The notes under the pieces were generated by a model. It was not told the origin of the DNA. It saw only the letters and a program-made list of their open reading frames with translations, and did not search any database. Source: Dehalococcoidia bacterium (lineage in GTDB: Bacteria; Chloroflexota; Dehalococcoidia; Tepidiformales; Tepidiformaceae). From it: a stretch of DNA of 38,113 nucleotides. Below, piece by piece: positions 8,172 through 16,040 of the stretch (positions are counted from its first letter, which is position 1; each line of letters begins with the position of its first letter). Location of the stretch: positions 1 through 38,113 of the forward strand of contig VXPF01000001.1 in the NCBI GenBank assembly GCA_009839725.1, given 5' to 3'. The translations under genes and the position numbers were made by a program.

Positions 8172-8192
8172 GCGAGCTCTTTCGCGCCCCAT

Positions 8193-8209
8193 TACTTGGT
8201 TGCCAAGTA
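8193..8209. promoter_or_regulatory. Palindromic operator upstream of padR-modABC
   Basis: TACTTGG-TTG-CCAAGTA is a perfect 7+3+7 inverted repeat. It overlaps the probable -35 element at 8200-8205, so a bound dimer would block RNA polymerase. The PadR-type regulator encoded immediately downstream is the obvious candidate binder (autoregulation); this is inference. Confidence 0.6.
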
Positions 8210-8228
8210 TTGGGGCGCTCGCTAGAGT
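8200..8228 (+). promoter_or_regulatory. Promoter of padR-modABC, probably leaderless
   Basis: TTGCCA (8200-8205), 17-nt spacer, TAGAGT (8223-8228). The GTG start at 8238 is 9 nt after the -10, so transcription should begin at or next to the start codon. Confidence 0.6.
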
Positions 8229-8237
8229 CCCGGAGCC

Positions 8238-8780
8238 GTGACACGCGAGCTTCTGCCCGGTGAACACGCCGTCCTGGCGCTGCTGCGCACCCGTGCGATG
8301 TACGGGTACGAGATGGCGCGCTACTTCGAGGGCGAGGACCTGCGCGAGGTCTGCCCCATCGAGCAGGGATCGCTGTACACGTACCTGCGCAACCTCGAGG
8401 GTCGGGCGCTGGTCACGTGGCGGGAGGAGCGCGAGGGGCTGCGGCCGCCGCGCAAGCGGTTCGCGCTGACCCCGGTGGGGGAGGGACTGGTGGAGGCGTG
8501 GCTGCGCGAACCCGTGGAGCGGCTGCGCGAGGTGCGGTTCGAGCTGCTCGTGAAGCTGTACGTTCTGCACGCGGTGGACCCGGCGGCCGAGGCGGCGCTG
8601 GTGCGGGACCAGCTGCGGGTGTGCGAGACGTATCGCGAGCGGGCGCGGGAACGGGTCGCCCGGGCGGGCGACGGCTTCTCGCGGCTGGTGGCGCAGTCGA
8701 AACTCTCAGCAGCGGACGCGACCGTGGACTGGCTGCAGGGTCACCTGGCCACGCTTTCCGCTCCCGCTGCCAAGCCATGA
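8238..8780 (+). CDS. PadR-family transcriptional regulator
   Basis: 180 aa. The N-terminal winged helix shows the PadR hallmarks 'ALLRTRAMYGYEMARYF', 'EQGSLYTYLRNLEGRALVTW' and 'RKRFALTPVGEGLVEAW' (residues about 10-95), followed by a helical dimerisation domain. GTG start at 8238, with no room for a Shine-Dalgarno, fits a leaderless mRNA. The stop overlaps the modA start (ATGA), so regulator and importer are translationally coupled. Known PadR proteins are mostly repressors released by small molecules. Position argues that this one controls the molybdate importer, in place of the usual ModE; its ligand is unknown. Confidence 0.88.
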   Translation: MTRELLPGEHAVLALLRTRAMYGYEMARYFEGEDLREVCPIEQGSLYTYLRNLEGRALVTWREEREGLRPPRKRFALTPVGEGLVEAWLREPVERLREVRFELLVKLYVLHAVDPAAEAALVRDQLRVCETYRERARERVARAGDGFSRLVAQSKLSAADATVDWLQGHLATLSAPAAKP

Positions 8781-9553
8781 TCCCGCGAGCGACCGCGGCG
8801 GCGGGGCTGGCGGCCATCGCCCTTGCCCTGGGCGCGTGCAGCGGCGACGACGGCCACGAGGAGATCACCGTCTTCGCGGCGGCCTCGCTTACCGATGCCT
8901 TCGGGGAGCTGGCGACGGTGTTCGAGGCGGAGCATCCGGACTTGACCGTGCGGCTGTCGCTCGCCGGGTCGGCCACGCTGCGCACGCAGATTCTGGAGGG
9001 CGCGCCCGCCGACGTCTTCGCGAGCGCGAGCCCCGACGAGGTCGAGGCGCTGGAGGCGGAGGGTCTCGTACGCGACCAGCGGACGCTCGCCTCCAACAGG
9101 CTCGTGGTGGCGACACGAGGCGACGCCATCGGCTCGTTCGCGGACCTCGCGGCGCCGGGCGTGCGACTGGTGCTGGCCGGGGAGGACGTTCCGGCAGGTC
9201 GCTACGCGCGGGCCGCGCTGGCGCTCGCCGACACGGACGGGGCCTTCGGCGAGGACTTCGCCGGGCGCGTCCTGGCGAACGTGCGGAGCAACGAGGCCAA
9301 CGTTCGGGCGGCCCTCGCCAAGGTCGAGCTGGGGGAGGCGGACGCGGCCATCGTGTACGCGACCGACCTGGCGGCGGCGGACGGCGTTCGAGCGATACCG
9401 GTTCCCCGGCGGTTCCAGGTGGCGGCGGAGTATCGCATCGCGCTCCTGTCGGGGAGCGACGCCGCCGCGGCATTCGTGGCGTTCGCGACCTCCCCTGAGG
9501 GGGCGGCGACGCTCGCGCGTCACGGCTTCATGGTCGTGGGGGCGACGCCGTGA
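8777..9553 (+). CDS. modA: Molybdate ABC transporter substrate-binding lipoprotein
   Basis: 258 aa. Periplasmic-type binding protein that captures molybdate or tungstate and delivers it to ModB. The N-terminus is a lipoprotein signal with lipobox L-G-A-C21. Oxyanion-loop motifs are present: 'FAAASLTDAF' (about 34-43), 'LAGSATLRTQI' and 'GAPADVFASAS'. The tail has the family pattern 'LLSGSDAAAAFVAFATSPEG'. The ATG at 8777 overlaps the padR stop by 4 bp and the gene's own stop overlaps the modB start, so all four genes form one coupled operon. Selectivity between Mo and W cannot be read from sequence. Confidence 0.93.
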   Translation: MIPRATAAAGLAAIALALGACSGDDGHEEITVFAAASLTDAFGELATVFEAEHPDLTVRLSLAGSATLRTQILEGAPADVFASASPDEVEALEAEGLVRDQRTLASNRLVVATRGDAIGSFADLAAPGVRLVLAGEDVPAGRYARAALALADTDGAFGEDFAGRVLANVRSNEANVRAALAKVELGEADAAIVYATDLAAADGVRAIPVPRRFQVAAEYRIALLSGSDAAAAFVAFATSPEGAATLARHGFMVVGATP

Positions 9554-10362
9554 CGGCCCTGCGGGCGCGGGCTCCCCACGCCGGGCTGGCGTTGCTGATC
9601 GCGGTGTTCGCGGTCTTCTTCCTGCTGCCGTTCGCGGGGCTGCTGGAACGGGGGCTGGGGGACAGCGGGGCCTGGGACGCGGTCACGAGCAGCACCGCGG
9701 CGGACGCGCTGGCGCTCTCGCTTTGGACCTCGGCGGTCGCGCTCGTCATCGCCGTTGTGGCGGGGACGCCGGTGGCGTACTGGCTCTCGCACGCGCGCTT
9801 CCCGGGGAAGGGCGCGGTGGAGGCGCTCATCGATCTGCCCATCGTGCTGCCCCCGACGATCGCGGGTGTAGCGCTGCTGACGGCCTTCGGGCGGAAGGGG
9901 CTGCTGGGGGCGCCGCTCGACGAGTGGTTCGGGCTGACACTCGGGTTCAGCACGGTGGCGGTGATCATGGCGCAGCTGTTCGTGGGCGCCCCGTTCTACG
10001 TGCGGGCGGCACGAGCCGGCTTCGCGAGCGTCGACGATCAGTACGAGCGGGTCGCGCACACGCTGGGCGCGTCGAAGCTGCGGACGTTCGTGCGGATCGT
10101 GCTGCCGCTGAGCTGGCCGTCGCTGGCGGCGGGGGCGGCCCTCTGCTGGGCGCGAGCGCTGGGCGAGCTGGGGGCGACGCTCATCTTCGCGGGGAACCTG
10201 CAGGGCGAGACGCAGACGATGCCGCTCGCCATCCTCAGCGCGTTCGAGAGCGCAGACGGGCTGACCACGGCGGTGGCGCTCGCGATCCTGCTGCTGGCGG
10301 TGGCGCTGGTGGCGCTGGCAGCGTTCTGGCTGCTCTCCACGCGAAGACAGGGGATAGCATGA
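9550..10362 (+). CDS. modB: Molybdate ABC transporter permease
   Basis: 270 aa, polytopic inner-membrane permease. Hydrophobic segments are visible from about residue 10, with the family signature 'DLPIVLPPTIAGVALL' and the ATPase-coupling EAA loop 'YERVAHTLGASKLRTFVRIVLPLSWP' followed by 'RALGELGATLIFAGN'. Works as a dimer with ModC. GTG start at 9550 overlaps the modA stop by 4 bp (GTGA), and its stop overlaps the modC ATG in the same way. Confidence 0.93.
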   Translation: MTALRARAPHAGLALLIAVFAVFFLLPFAGLLERGLGDSGAWDAVTSSTAADALALSLWTSAVALVIAVVAGTPVAYWLSHARFPGKGAVEALIDLPIVLPPTIAGVALLTAFGRKGLLGAPLDEWFGLTLGFSTVAVIMAQLFVGAPFYVRAARAGFASVDDQYERVAHTLGASKLRTFVRIVLPLSWPSLAAGAALCWARALGELGATLIFAGNLQGETQTMPLAILSAFESADGLTTAVALAILLLAVALVALAAFWLLSTRRQGIA

Positions 10363-11480
10363 CGCTCGACTTCGCGGCGCGAACGCAGCTCGGGGATTTC
10401 TCCTACGACGCCCGCTTCGAGGCCGGCAACGAGATCGTCGTGCTCTTCGGGCACTCGGGGGCGGGGAAGAGCCTGACGCTGCAACTGATCGCCGGGCTGC
10501 TGCGGCCGGACGGCGGACGCATCGCGATCGGGGGCGAGCCTGTGTTCGACTCCGGCAGCGGCCTCGACCTGCCTCCGCAACAGCGCCCGATCGGGTACGT
10601 CGTGCAGGACCTGGCGCTGTTCCCGCACATGACCGTGGCGGAGAACGTCGCCTTCGGGATGACGAGCGAGGGGAGAGACGACCGGCTCGGGGAACTCCTC
10701 GACCTGATGCACCTGACCGAGTTCCGGAGCCGGAAGCCGCGCTCGTTGAGCGGCGGGCAGCAGCAGCGCGTCGCGCTGGCGCGGGCGCTGGCCCGGGACG
10801 CGCGTCTGCTACTGCTGGATGAGCCGTTCAGCGCACTGGACGAGTCGCTGCGCGTGGAGCTGCGGCGGGAGCTCATCCGCTTGCGGAGCGAGCTGGACCT
10901 GAGCGTCATCTTCGTGACGCACGACCTGCGCGAGGCGCACCTGGTGGCCGACCGGCTGGCGGTCTTCGATGCGGGCCGGCTGCTGCAGTTCGATGGTCGC
11001 GAACGGGTCTTCCGGGCGCCGGCGAACCGGCGGGTGGCGCAGCTCACGGGCGTCGCCAACATCCTGCGGGGGCGAGTCGTGGAGGAGCGGAACGGGGAGC
11101 TGGCGGTGGAGGCGGGGGGCACGCGGCTGCTGGCGCCCCTGCCGAACGGCTGGCGTCCGCGCGAGGGGGAGGAGGTCGACCTGGCGATACGAGCGGAGCG
11201 CGTCAACCTGCGGCGGCTGGACGCGGACGACCCCGGCCATCCCAACCTGGTGCGCGGCACGATCCGCGAGGAGCTCGCCTACGGGGCGACGCATACGCTG
11301 CGGTTCGAGTCCCCGCTGGGGCCGTCGATCGAGGTCGAGATCGCGGCGCGGCCGTACGAGGTGTTGGGGGTAGCGGGGCAGAGGTCGTGGACGGTGGAAC
11401 TCCCGCCCGAGGACCTTCACGTGATGCCGGTGGACTCGGAGTCGACAGAGGGGTCGAGAGCCTCGGCGACAACAGCGTAG
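10359..11480 (+). CDS. modC: Molybdate ABC transporter ATP-binding protein
   Basis: 373 aa. Walker A GHSGAGKS (31-38), Q-loop 'VVQDLALFPHM', signature LSGGQQQR (130-137), Walker B LLLLDEP (150-156) and switch His188 in 'VTHD'. The C-terminal about 150 residues after 'FRAPANRRVAQLTGVANIL' contain a TOBE/Mop-like beta domain ('LAIRAERVNLRR', 'GTIREELAYGATHTLRFES'), which in ModC relatives can sense the anion. It energises ModB from the cytoplasm. The last 64 bp overlap the 3' end of the convergent methyltransferase gene, an unusually long overlap. Confidence 0.93.
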   Translation: MTLDFAARTQLGDFSYDARFEAGNEIVVLFGHSGAGKSLTLQLIAGLLRPDGGRIAIGGEPVFDSGSGLDLPPQQRPIGYVVQDLALFPHMTVAENVAFGMTSEGRDDRLGELLDLMHLTEFRSRKPRSLSGGQQQRVALARALARDARLLLLDEPFSALDESLRVELRRELIRLRSELDLSVIFVTHDLREAHLVADRLAVFDAGRLLQFDGRERVFRAPANRRVAQLTGVANILRGRVVEERNGELAVEAGGTRLLAPLPNGWRPREGEEVDLAIRAERVNLRRLDADDPGHPNLVRGTIREELAYGATHTLRFESPLGPSIEVEIAARPYEVLGVAGQRSWTVELPPEDLHVMPVDSESTEGSRASATTA

Positions 11481-12115
11481 ACGGGGTCGGAGCGGAAGGG
11501 GGCGGGGCTGAGGTCGAAGGCGCGGGCCTTCGCGAACGCCTTCGAGAGCTCGAAGTAGAGGGCCACGAGGTTCGCTCGTTGCTCGTCGCCGAACAACTGC
11601 CAGATGCGAACGGCCTTGGTCGGGAACATGCGGTTGGAGAAGGTGATAGCGAAGGGCGCGCCGGGCTTGAGGACGCGCCCCACTTCCGCGAAGACCTCAA
11701 CGGGGCGGGTCAGGTACTGGACGGAGACGCTGATGATCGCACCGTCGAACTCATCCGCGTCGTAGGGGAGGACGGGGTCCTGGTTGAGGTCGTGGAGGGT
11801 GCGGCGGGTGAGGACGGGGTTCGCCTCGAGCTCGGCCTTGTTCATGCCGAGGCCGGTGACGCCGCCATAGGTCACGTCGGCGGGAAGGTGGGAGACCCAG
11901 CTCGACATGAGGTCGAGGAGGTGGCCGCCCTCGGGGAAGGTCTCGCGGTAGAAGTCGCCGAGGGCAGCGATGGCCTCGTCGTCGATGTGGTTGACGAGGC
12001 GCGGCTGGACGTAGAAGAGCGAGTCATCGGACTCGTCGACGCGGCGGAAGTGCTCCGGGAGGAGCGGATTGTCTTCCGGGGGATCAGCCGACAGGGGCGT
12101 TCGCTCCCTGCTCAA
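11417..12115 (-). CDS. Class I SAM-dependent methyltransferase
   Basis: 232 aa. Motif I is degenerate, 'HLLDLMSSWVSHLP', where most relatives have DxGxGxG; 'VTGLGMNKAEL' follows as motif II, then 'DFDGAIISVSVQYLTRP' and 'VLKPGAPFAITFSNRMFP', typical of the Methyltransf_11 group. The substrate is unknown. No ATG is available near the family's N-terminus; the best start is a TTG at 12115 inside the end of the upstream monooxygenase gene (32-bp overlap), which suggests coupled translation. Its 3' end overlaps modC by 64 bp on the other strand. Confidence is high for the gene and lower for the exact start. Confidence 0.8.
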   Translation of the reverse strand: MSRERTPLSADPPEDNPLLPEHFRRVDESDDSLFYVQPRLVNHIDDEAIAALGDFYRETFPEGGHLLDLMSSWVSHLPADVTYGGVTGLGMNKAELEANPVLTRRTLHDLNQDPVLPYDADEFDGAIISVSVQYLTRPVEVFAEVGRVLKPGAPFAITFSNRMFPTKAVRIWQLFGDEQRANLVALYFELSKAFAKARAFDLSPAPFRSDPVYAVVAEALDPSVDSESTGIT

Positions 12116-12407
12116 CGATGACGGCCTCGTAGAACTTCGCCTGGGGATGGCCTTCGAGCACGCCCTTGGCGGGACCGGACTGCTCGTGCGCGCGGCGGAA
12201 GTGGTCGGACTGGGCCCAGTTGAGGAAGTCCTGACGGGACTCCCAGATGGTGTGGGAGATGTAGTCGCCCGGGTCGTCGCCCTTGAGCAGGGAGAACTGG
12301 ACGAAGCCGTCGAGGTCTTTCAGGTAGCTCTCGCGGCCCTTCCAGACTTCCTCGAAATCCTGCCCGCGATCGGGGTTGACGTTGAAGTGGTTCATCGCGA
12401 TGAACAT
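12084..12407 (-). CDS. IsdG/HmoB-like antibiotic-biosynthesis-monooxygenase-fold protein
   Basis: 107 aa, ferredoxin-like ABM fold that dimerises into a barrel. It carries the three catalytic residues of IsdG-type heme-degrading monooxygenases at matching spacing: Asn6 (IsdG N7), Trp64 (W67) and His74 (H77), in 'MFIAMNHF', 'FLNWAQSDHFRRAH'. IsdG enzymes open heme to release iron with an external electron donor. That this protein degrades heme is inference, since close relatives act on other aromatics. The ATG at 12407 has GGAG 9 nt upstream and a TAGAAT at 12434-12439. It overlaps the methyltransferase gene at its 3' end. No heme importer is in the window. Confidence 0.82.
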   Translation of the reverse strand: MFIAMNHFNVNPDRGQDFEEVWKGRESYLKDLDGFVQFSLLKGDDPGDYISHTIWESRQDFLNWAQSDHFRRAHEQSGPAKGVLEGHPQAKFYEAVIVEQGANAPVG

Positions 12408-12433
12408 GGGCGTGCTCCGTTCGTGATGGTTCC

Positions 12434-12439
12434 ATTCTA
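12434..12439 (-). promoter_or_regulatory. Putative -10 TAGAAT for the IsdG-like gene
   Basis: Reads TAGAAT on the minus strand, 26 nt before the ATG at 12407, leaving a short leader that contains GGAG. The -35 is weak. Confidence 0.4.
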
Positions 12440-12489
12440 GCGGGCGCACGCGTGAGGGCTGGTAACGGGCCGTTCGAACCACCGCGCCG

Positions 12490-12495
12490 TATCAT
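12490..12495 (+). promoter_or_regulatory. Putative -10 TATCAT for hyi, leaderless
   Basis: TATCAT ends 7 nt before the ATG at 12503. There is no Shine-Dalgarno, which fits a leaderless transcript starting at that ATG. A second ATG at 12494 lies inside this -10 and is therefore less likely to be the start. Confidence 0.4.
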
Positions 12496-12502
12496 GCGCC
12501 GG

Positions 12503-13288
12503 ATGGTGCGATTCGCGGCAAACCTCAACTTCCTCTTCACCGAAGCGCCCTTCCTCGACCGCTTCGAACTGGCGAGACAGCACGGCTTCGAGGCGGTCGA
12601 GTACCCCTTCCCCTACGAGAACCCGGCGGAGGTGCTGGCCCAGCGCCTGCGCGAGCACGGGTTAACGCAGGCGCTCATCAACCTGCCGGCCGGGGACTGG
12701 GCAGCGGGGGAGCGGGGCATGGCCTGCCACCCGGGGCGGACGGAAGAGTTTCGGGAAGGCGTGGCGGAGGCGATTCGCTACGCGCGGGCGCTCGACTGCC
12801 CACGGGCGAACTGCCTCGCCGGCATCCCGCCGGATGGCGTCTCGACGGAGGAGGCGGTCAACGCGCTTCTGGAAAACCTGGAGTACGCGGGGCAGGCGTT
12901 CCGGGATGCGGGGCTGCAACTGCTGATCGAGCCGATCAACACCCGCGACATCCCCGGCTTCTTCCTGAACACGAGCGCCCAGGGGCTGGCGGTCATCGAG
13001 GAGATCGGCGACGGGCTGGTAGGGCTGCAGTACGACGCGTACCACATGCAGATCATGGAGGGCGACCTCGCGCGCACGGTCGAGGAGCACCTGGGCGTCA
13101 TCGGTCACATCCAGATTGCGGACAACCCGGGGCGACACGAGCCGGGCACGGGGGAGGTCAACTACGACTTCTTCCTCAACCACCTGGACGCCATTGGCTA
13201 CGAGGGGTGGGTGGGTTGCGAATACGCGCCGGCGACGACAACCGAGGCGGGCCTGGGGTGGTTCACGTCTTATGTACAGCAGGACTAA
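12503..13288 (+). CDS. hyi: Hydroxypyruvate isomerase family TIM-barrel protein
   Basis: 261 aa, xylose-isomerase-like TIM barrel. Hyi interconverts hydroxypyruvate and tartronate semialdehyde in glyoxylate/glycerate metabolism. The start 'MVRFAANLNFLFTE' aligns with the family N-terminus. Metal and catalytic acids fall at the expected places: Glu143 in 'LLIEPINTRDIPGFFLNT', Asp178 in 'LQYDAYHMQ', 'HIQIAD.PGRHEPGTGE.NY', and Glu240 in 'GCEY'. The reductase gene for the next step follows 9 bp downstream, which supports the assignment. An ATG at 12494 would add three residues. Glyoxylate carboligase, the usual third partner, is absent from the window. Confidence 0.88.
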   Translation: MVRFAANLNFLFTEAPFLDRFELARQHGFEAVEYPFPYENPAEVLAQRLREHGLTQALINLPAGDWAAGERGMACHPGRTEEFREGVAEAIRYARALDCPRANCLAGIPPDGVSTEEAVNALLENLEYAGQAFRDAGLQLLIEPINTRDIPGFFLNTSAQGLAVIEEIGDGLVGLQYDAYHMQIMEGDLARTVEEHLGVIGHIQIADNPGRHEPGTGEVNYDFFLNHLDAIGYEGWVGCEYAPATTTEAGLGWFTSYVQQD

Positions 13289-13297
13289 GGGGGCACC

Positions 13298-14182
13298 ATG
13301 ACACGGATCGCGTTCATCGGGCTGGGAATCATGGGGCGGCCGATGGCGGGCCACCTGCAGGCCGCCGGCCACGAGCTGTTCGTGGTGCGGCACGTCTCGC
13401 CGTTGCCGGAAGAGCTGCTGGAGGGGGGCGCCAGCGAGTGCGCCACGGCGGCGGAGGCCGCCTCGCGGAGCGAGGTGGTCATCACGATGGTGCCGGACAC
13501 GCCCGACGTGGAGGAGGTGCTCTTCGGAGCGGGGGGCGTGGCCGAGGGACTGCAGCCGGGCACGACCGTGCTGGACATGAGCTCGATCTCGCCAATCGAG
13601 ACGAAGCAGTTCGCCGAGCGCATCGCGGAGAAGGGCTGCGACTACCTCGATGCGCCCGTCTCGGGGGGCGAGGTAGGGGCGAAGGGGGCGAGCCTCACGA
13701 TCATGGCGGGGGGCAGCGGCGAGACGTTCGAGCGCGTTCGGCCGCTCCTGGAACTGATGGGCGCGAACATCACCCTTGTCGGCGACGTGGGGGCGGGGCA
13801 GACCTGCAAGGTCGCGAACCAGATCATCGTCGCGCTCACGATCGAGGCGGTGGGGGAGGCGCTGCTGTTCGCCTCGAAGGCGGGGGTGGACCCGGGGCGT
13901 GTGCGCGAGGCGCTGATGGGTGGGTTCGCGGGGTCGCGCATCCTGGAGGTCCACGGGCAGCGCATGGTGGAGCGCACCTTCGACCCGGGATTCCGGATCG
14001 CGCTCCACCAGAAGGACCTCGGGCTCGCGCTCGAGGGCGCTCGCGCGCTGGGCATCAGCCTGCCGAACGCAGCGACGGCGCAGGAGCTCATGAACGCCTG
14101 CGCCGCGCAGGGGTGGAGCGATCTCGACCACTCCGGGCTGGTAAAGGCGCTGGAAGTGCTCGCCGGACACGAGATCGCCTGA
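13298..14182 (+). CDS. glxR: Tartronate semialdehyde (2-hydroxy-3-oxopropionate) reductase family
   Basis: 294 aa, beta-hydroxyacid dehydrogenase. It reduces tartronate semialdehyde to D-glycerate with NAD(P)H. Rossmann signature 'IAFIGLGIMGRPMAGHL' (4-20), substrate motif 'DAPVSGGEVGAKGASLTIM' (118-136) and catalytic Lys171 in 'GQTCKVANQ' are all intact; the C-terminal helical domain ends 'DHSGLVKALEVLAGHEI', as in this subfamily. Directly downstream of hyi with an AAGGGGG site before the ATG, so the two form one pathway operon. Relatives acting on 3-hydroxyisobutyrate share the fold, but the hyi neighbour and the Ser-Gly-Gly motif favour this call. Confidence 0.9.
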   Translation: MTRIAFIGLGIMGRPMAGHLQAAGHELFVVRHVSPLPEELLEGGASECATAAEAASRSEVVITMVPDTPDVEEVLFGAGGVAEGLQPGTTVLDMSSISPIETKQFAERIAEKGCDYLDAPVSGGEVGAKGASLTIMAGGSGETFERVRPLLELMGANITLVGDVGAGQTCKVANQIIVALTIEAVGEALLFASKAGVDPGRVREALMGGFAGSRILEVHGQRMVERTFDPGFRIALHQKDLGLALEGARALGISLPNAATAQELMNACAAQGWSDLDHSGLVKALEVLAGHEIA

Positions 14183-14266
14183 ACGCCGGAGCGATCAGTG
14201 CTCGTGTGCGACAATGCGGGGCGGTCCGCCTGACTGCGCGGACCTGGCGGCCAGGAAGGGAAGCTG

Positions 14267-15118
14267 ATGACGATTCGGGAAGTGGGCGTGGTTGGCTGCG
14301 GGATCATGGGCGCGGGAATCGCCCAGATCTGCGCCGCCCATGGGTACCGCGTGCGCGTGACTGAATCGGAACCCGAGCTCCTCGAGCAGGGCCTGGCGAC
14401 GATCAAGCGCCGCCTTGGACGCGACGTCGGACGCGGGCGGCTCAGCCGCGAGCGGCACGACCGCACGCTTGCGCGTTTGAATGGCGTCGAGTCGCTCGAG
14501 GGATTCAGCGAGAGCGACCTTGTCATCGAGGCGGTGGTCGAGGACCTGCCCGTCAAGAAGGAGCTGTTCGAGCAGCTAGGCGAGGTCTGCAAGCAGGACG
14601 CGATCCTCGCGAGCAACACCTCCTCGCTCTCCCTGAGCGAGATGGCGGCCTCCTCGGGGCGTCCCGAGCAGGTCATCGGCATTCACTTCTTCAACCCCCC
14701 GACGGTGCTGCCGCTGGTGGAGGTGATCTCCTCGGAGAGCACCTCGCAGGAGACGATCGACGCAGCCATGGCGTTCTGCGACTCGATCGACCGTCTGACG
14801 GTGCGGGTGAAGGACTCGCCGGGCTTCATCGTGAACCGGCTGCTGGTGCCGTTCATCTTCGACGCCATCCACATGGTGGAGGGCGGTATCGCCTCTGCCG
14901 AGGACGTCGACCAGGCCTGCAAGGTGGGGCTGAACCACGCCCTGGGGCCGCTGGCGACGGCGGACCTGATCGGGCTGGACACGATGATCCACATCAGCGA
15001 CGCCATGTTCGAGGAGTACGGCGAAGCGCGGTTCAAGGCGCCGACAACACTGCGACGGCTCGTCTCGCTCGGCCACCTCGGCCGCAAGAGCGGGCGGGGA
15101 TTCTTCGAGTACGACTAG
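14267..15118 (+). CDS. 3-hydroxyacyl-CoA dehydrogenase (3-hydroxybutyryl-CoA type)
   Basis: 283 aa, the single-function length. It oxidises L-3-hydroxyacyl-CoA to 3-ketoacyl-CoA with NAD+ in fatty-acid or aromatic-acid beta-oxidation. NAD motif 'GVVGCGIMGAGIAQ' (7-20), 'ASNTSSLSLSE' with Ser119, catalytic His140 in 'GIHFFNPP', and Asn190 in 'PGFIVNRLL'. The end 'LGRKSGRGFFEYD' is the canonical C-terminus. A GGAAGG site precedes the ATG, and GACAAT at 14210-14215 could be its -10. The enoyl-CoA hydratase gene follows 12 nt later, supplying the preceding step. Confidence 0.93.
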   Translation: MTIREVGVVGCGIMGAGIAQICAAHGYRVRVTESEPELLEQGLATIKRRLGRDVGRGRLSRERHDRTLARLNGVESLEGFSESDLVIEAVVEDLPVKKELFEQLGEVCKQDAILASNTSSLSLSEMAASSGRPEQVIGIHFFNPPTVLPLVEVISSESTSQETIDAAMAFCDSIDRLTVRVKDSPGFIVNRLLVPFIFDAIHMVEGGIASAEDVDQACKVGLNHALGPLATADLIGLDTMIHISDAMFEEYGEARFKAPTTLRRLVSLGHLGRKSGRGFFEYD

Positions 15119-15130
15119 CGGGAGGCAGGC

Positions 15131-15904
15131 GTGGCTCTTCTCTACGAGGTCAGCGACCACATCGCGACCATCACCATCAATCGACCGGACGCCCTCAACT
15201 CGATCGACCTCGAGACGTGGGGCGAGTTCTCGGAGGCCTGCGCGAAGCTCGAGGCCGACGACGACGTCTGGGTGGGCATCATCACGGGGGCGGGCGGGCG
15301 TTCCTTCAGCGCCGGCGCGGACCTGAAGGAGACGATCCCGACCCTGATCGACGACCCGCGCGGCAACCGTTACGACGAGCCGGACACGATCATGCGCGGG
15401 CAGACGGTGACGAAGCCGCTGATCGCGGCGGTGAACGGCCTCGCGCTCGGAGGCGGCCTGGAGATCGTGCTGGCCTGCGACCTGCGGATCGCGGCGGAAG
15501 GCGCCCGCCTGGGCGCGCCCGAGATCACGCTGGGGTTCATCCCCGGCTGGGGCGCGACGCAGCGGCTCGCACGCGAGCTGCCGTGGGCGATCGCCTCGGG
15601 GATCGTCTTCTCCGGTGACCAGATCGGCGCCGAGACGGCACTGCAGTACGGGCTCGTGAACGAGGTCGTGCCGGCGGACCGGCTACAGGCGGCGGCACGC
15701 CAGCTCGCGGAGACGCTCTGCTCGCGAGGGCCGCTGGCGCTACGCGCGGCCAAGCGCGCGATGCGCGAGGGCCTCGACATGTCGCTCGACGACGGGCTCC
15801 AACTGGAGCACGACCTCTTCGACGACCTCGCCTACACGGAGGACGCGAAGGAAGGCGTGGCCGCCTTCCAGGAGCGTCGCGCAGCGACCTTCAAGGGCCG
15901 CTAG
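15131..15904 (+). CDS. Enoyl-CoA hydratase/isomerase family protein
   Basis: 257 aa crotonase fold. The oxyanion-hole segments 'FSAGADLKE' (59-67) and 'ALGGGLEIVLACD' (105-117) are present, and both catalytic acids of true hydratases are kept: Glu111 and Glu131 (in 'GAPEITLGFIPGWGATQRL'). It therefore probably hydrates trans-2-enoyl-CoA to the 3-hydroxyacyl-CoA used by the dehydrogenase encoded just upstream. GTG start at 15131 with GGGAGG upstream. Acyl-chain preference cannot be told. Confidence 0.92.
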   Translation: MALLYEVSDHIATITINRPDALNSIDLETWGEFSEACAKLEADDDVWVGIITGAGGRSFSAGADLKETIPTLIDDPRGNRYDEPDTIMRGQTVTKPLIAAVNGLALGGGLEIVLACDLRIAAEGARLGAPEITLGFIPGWGATQRLARELPWAIASGIVFSGDQIGAETALQYGLVNEVVPADRLQAAARQLAETLCSRGPLALRAAKRAMREGLDMSLDDGLQLEHDLFDDLAYTEDAKEGVAAFQERRAATFKGR

Positions 15905-15952
15905 GGACACCGCTTCTCGACCTGAGCCAGCCCCGGAAGCCCTCGGGGCGCA

Positions 15953-15981
15953 TTGAAACGCGCCCGCCGCTCGTCTAGATT
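15953..15981 (+). promoter_or_regulatory. Strong sigma-70-type promoter
   Basis: TTGAAA (15953-15958), 17-nt spacer, TAGATT (15976-15981). This is the closest match to the bacterial consensus noticed in the window. It would give a leader of about 50 nt ending in AGAGG before the GTG at 16041. Confidence 0.65.
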
Positions 15982-16040
15982 CGCGGAGCTTTCGCGGCGG
16001 GGCGCGCCTGCGCCCGCACAGCCGCGACGAAGAGGTGACC

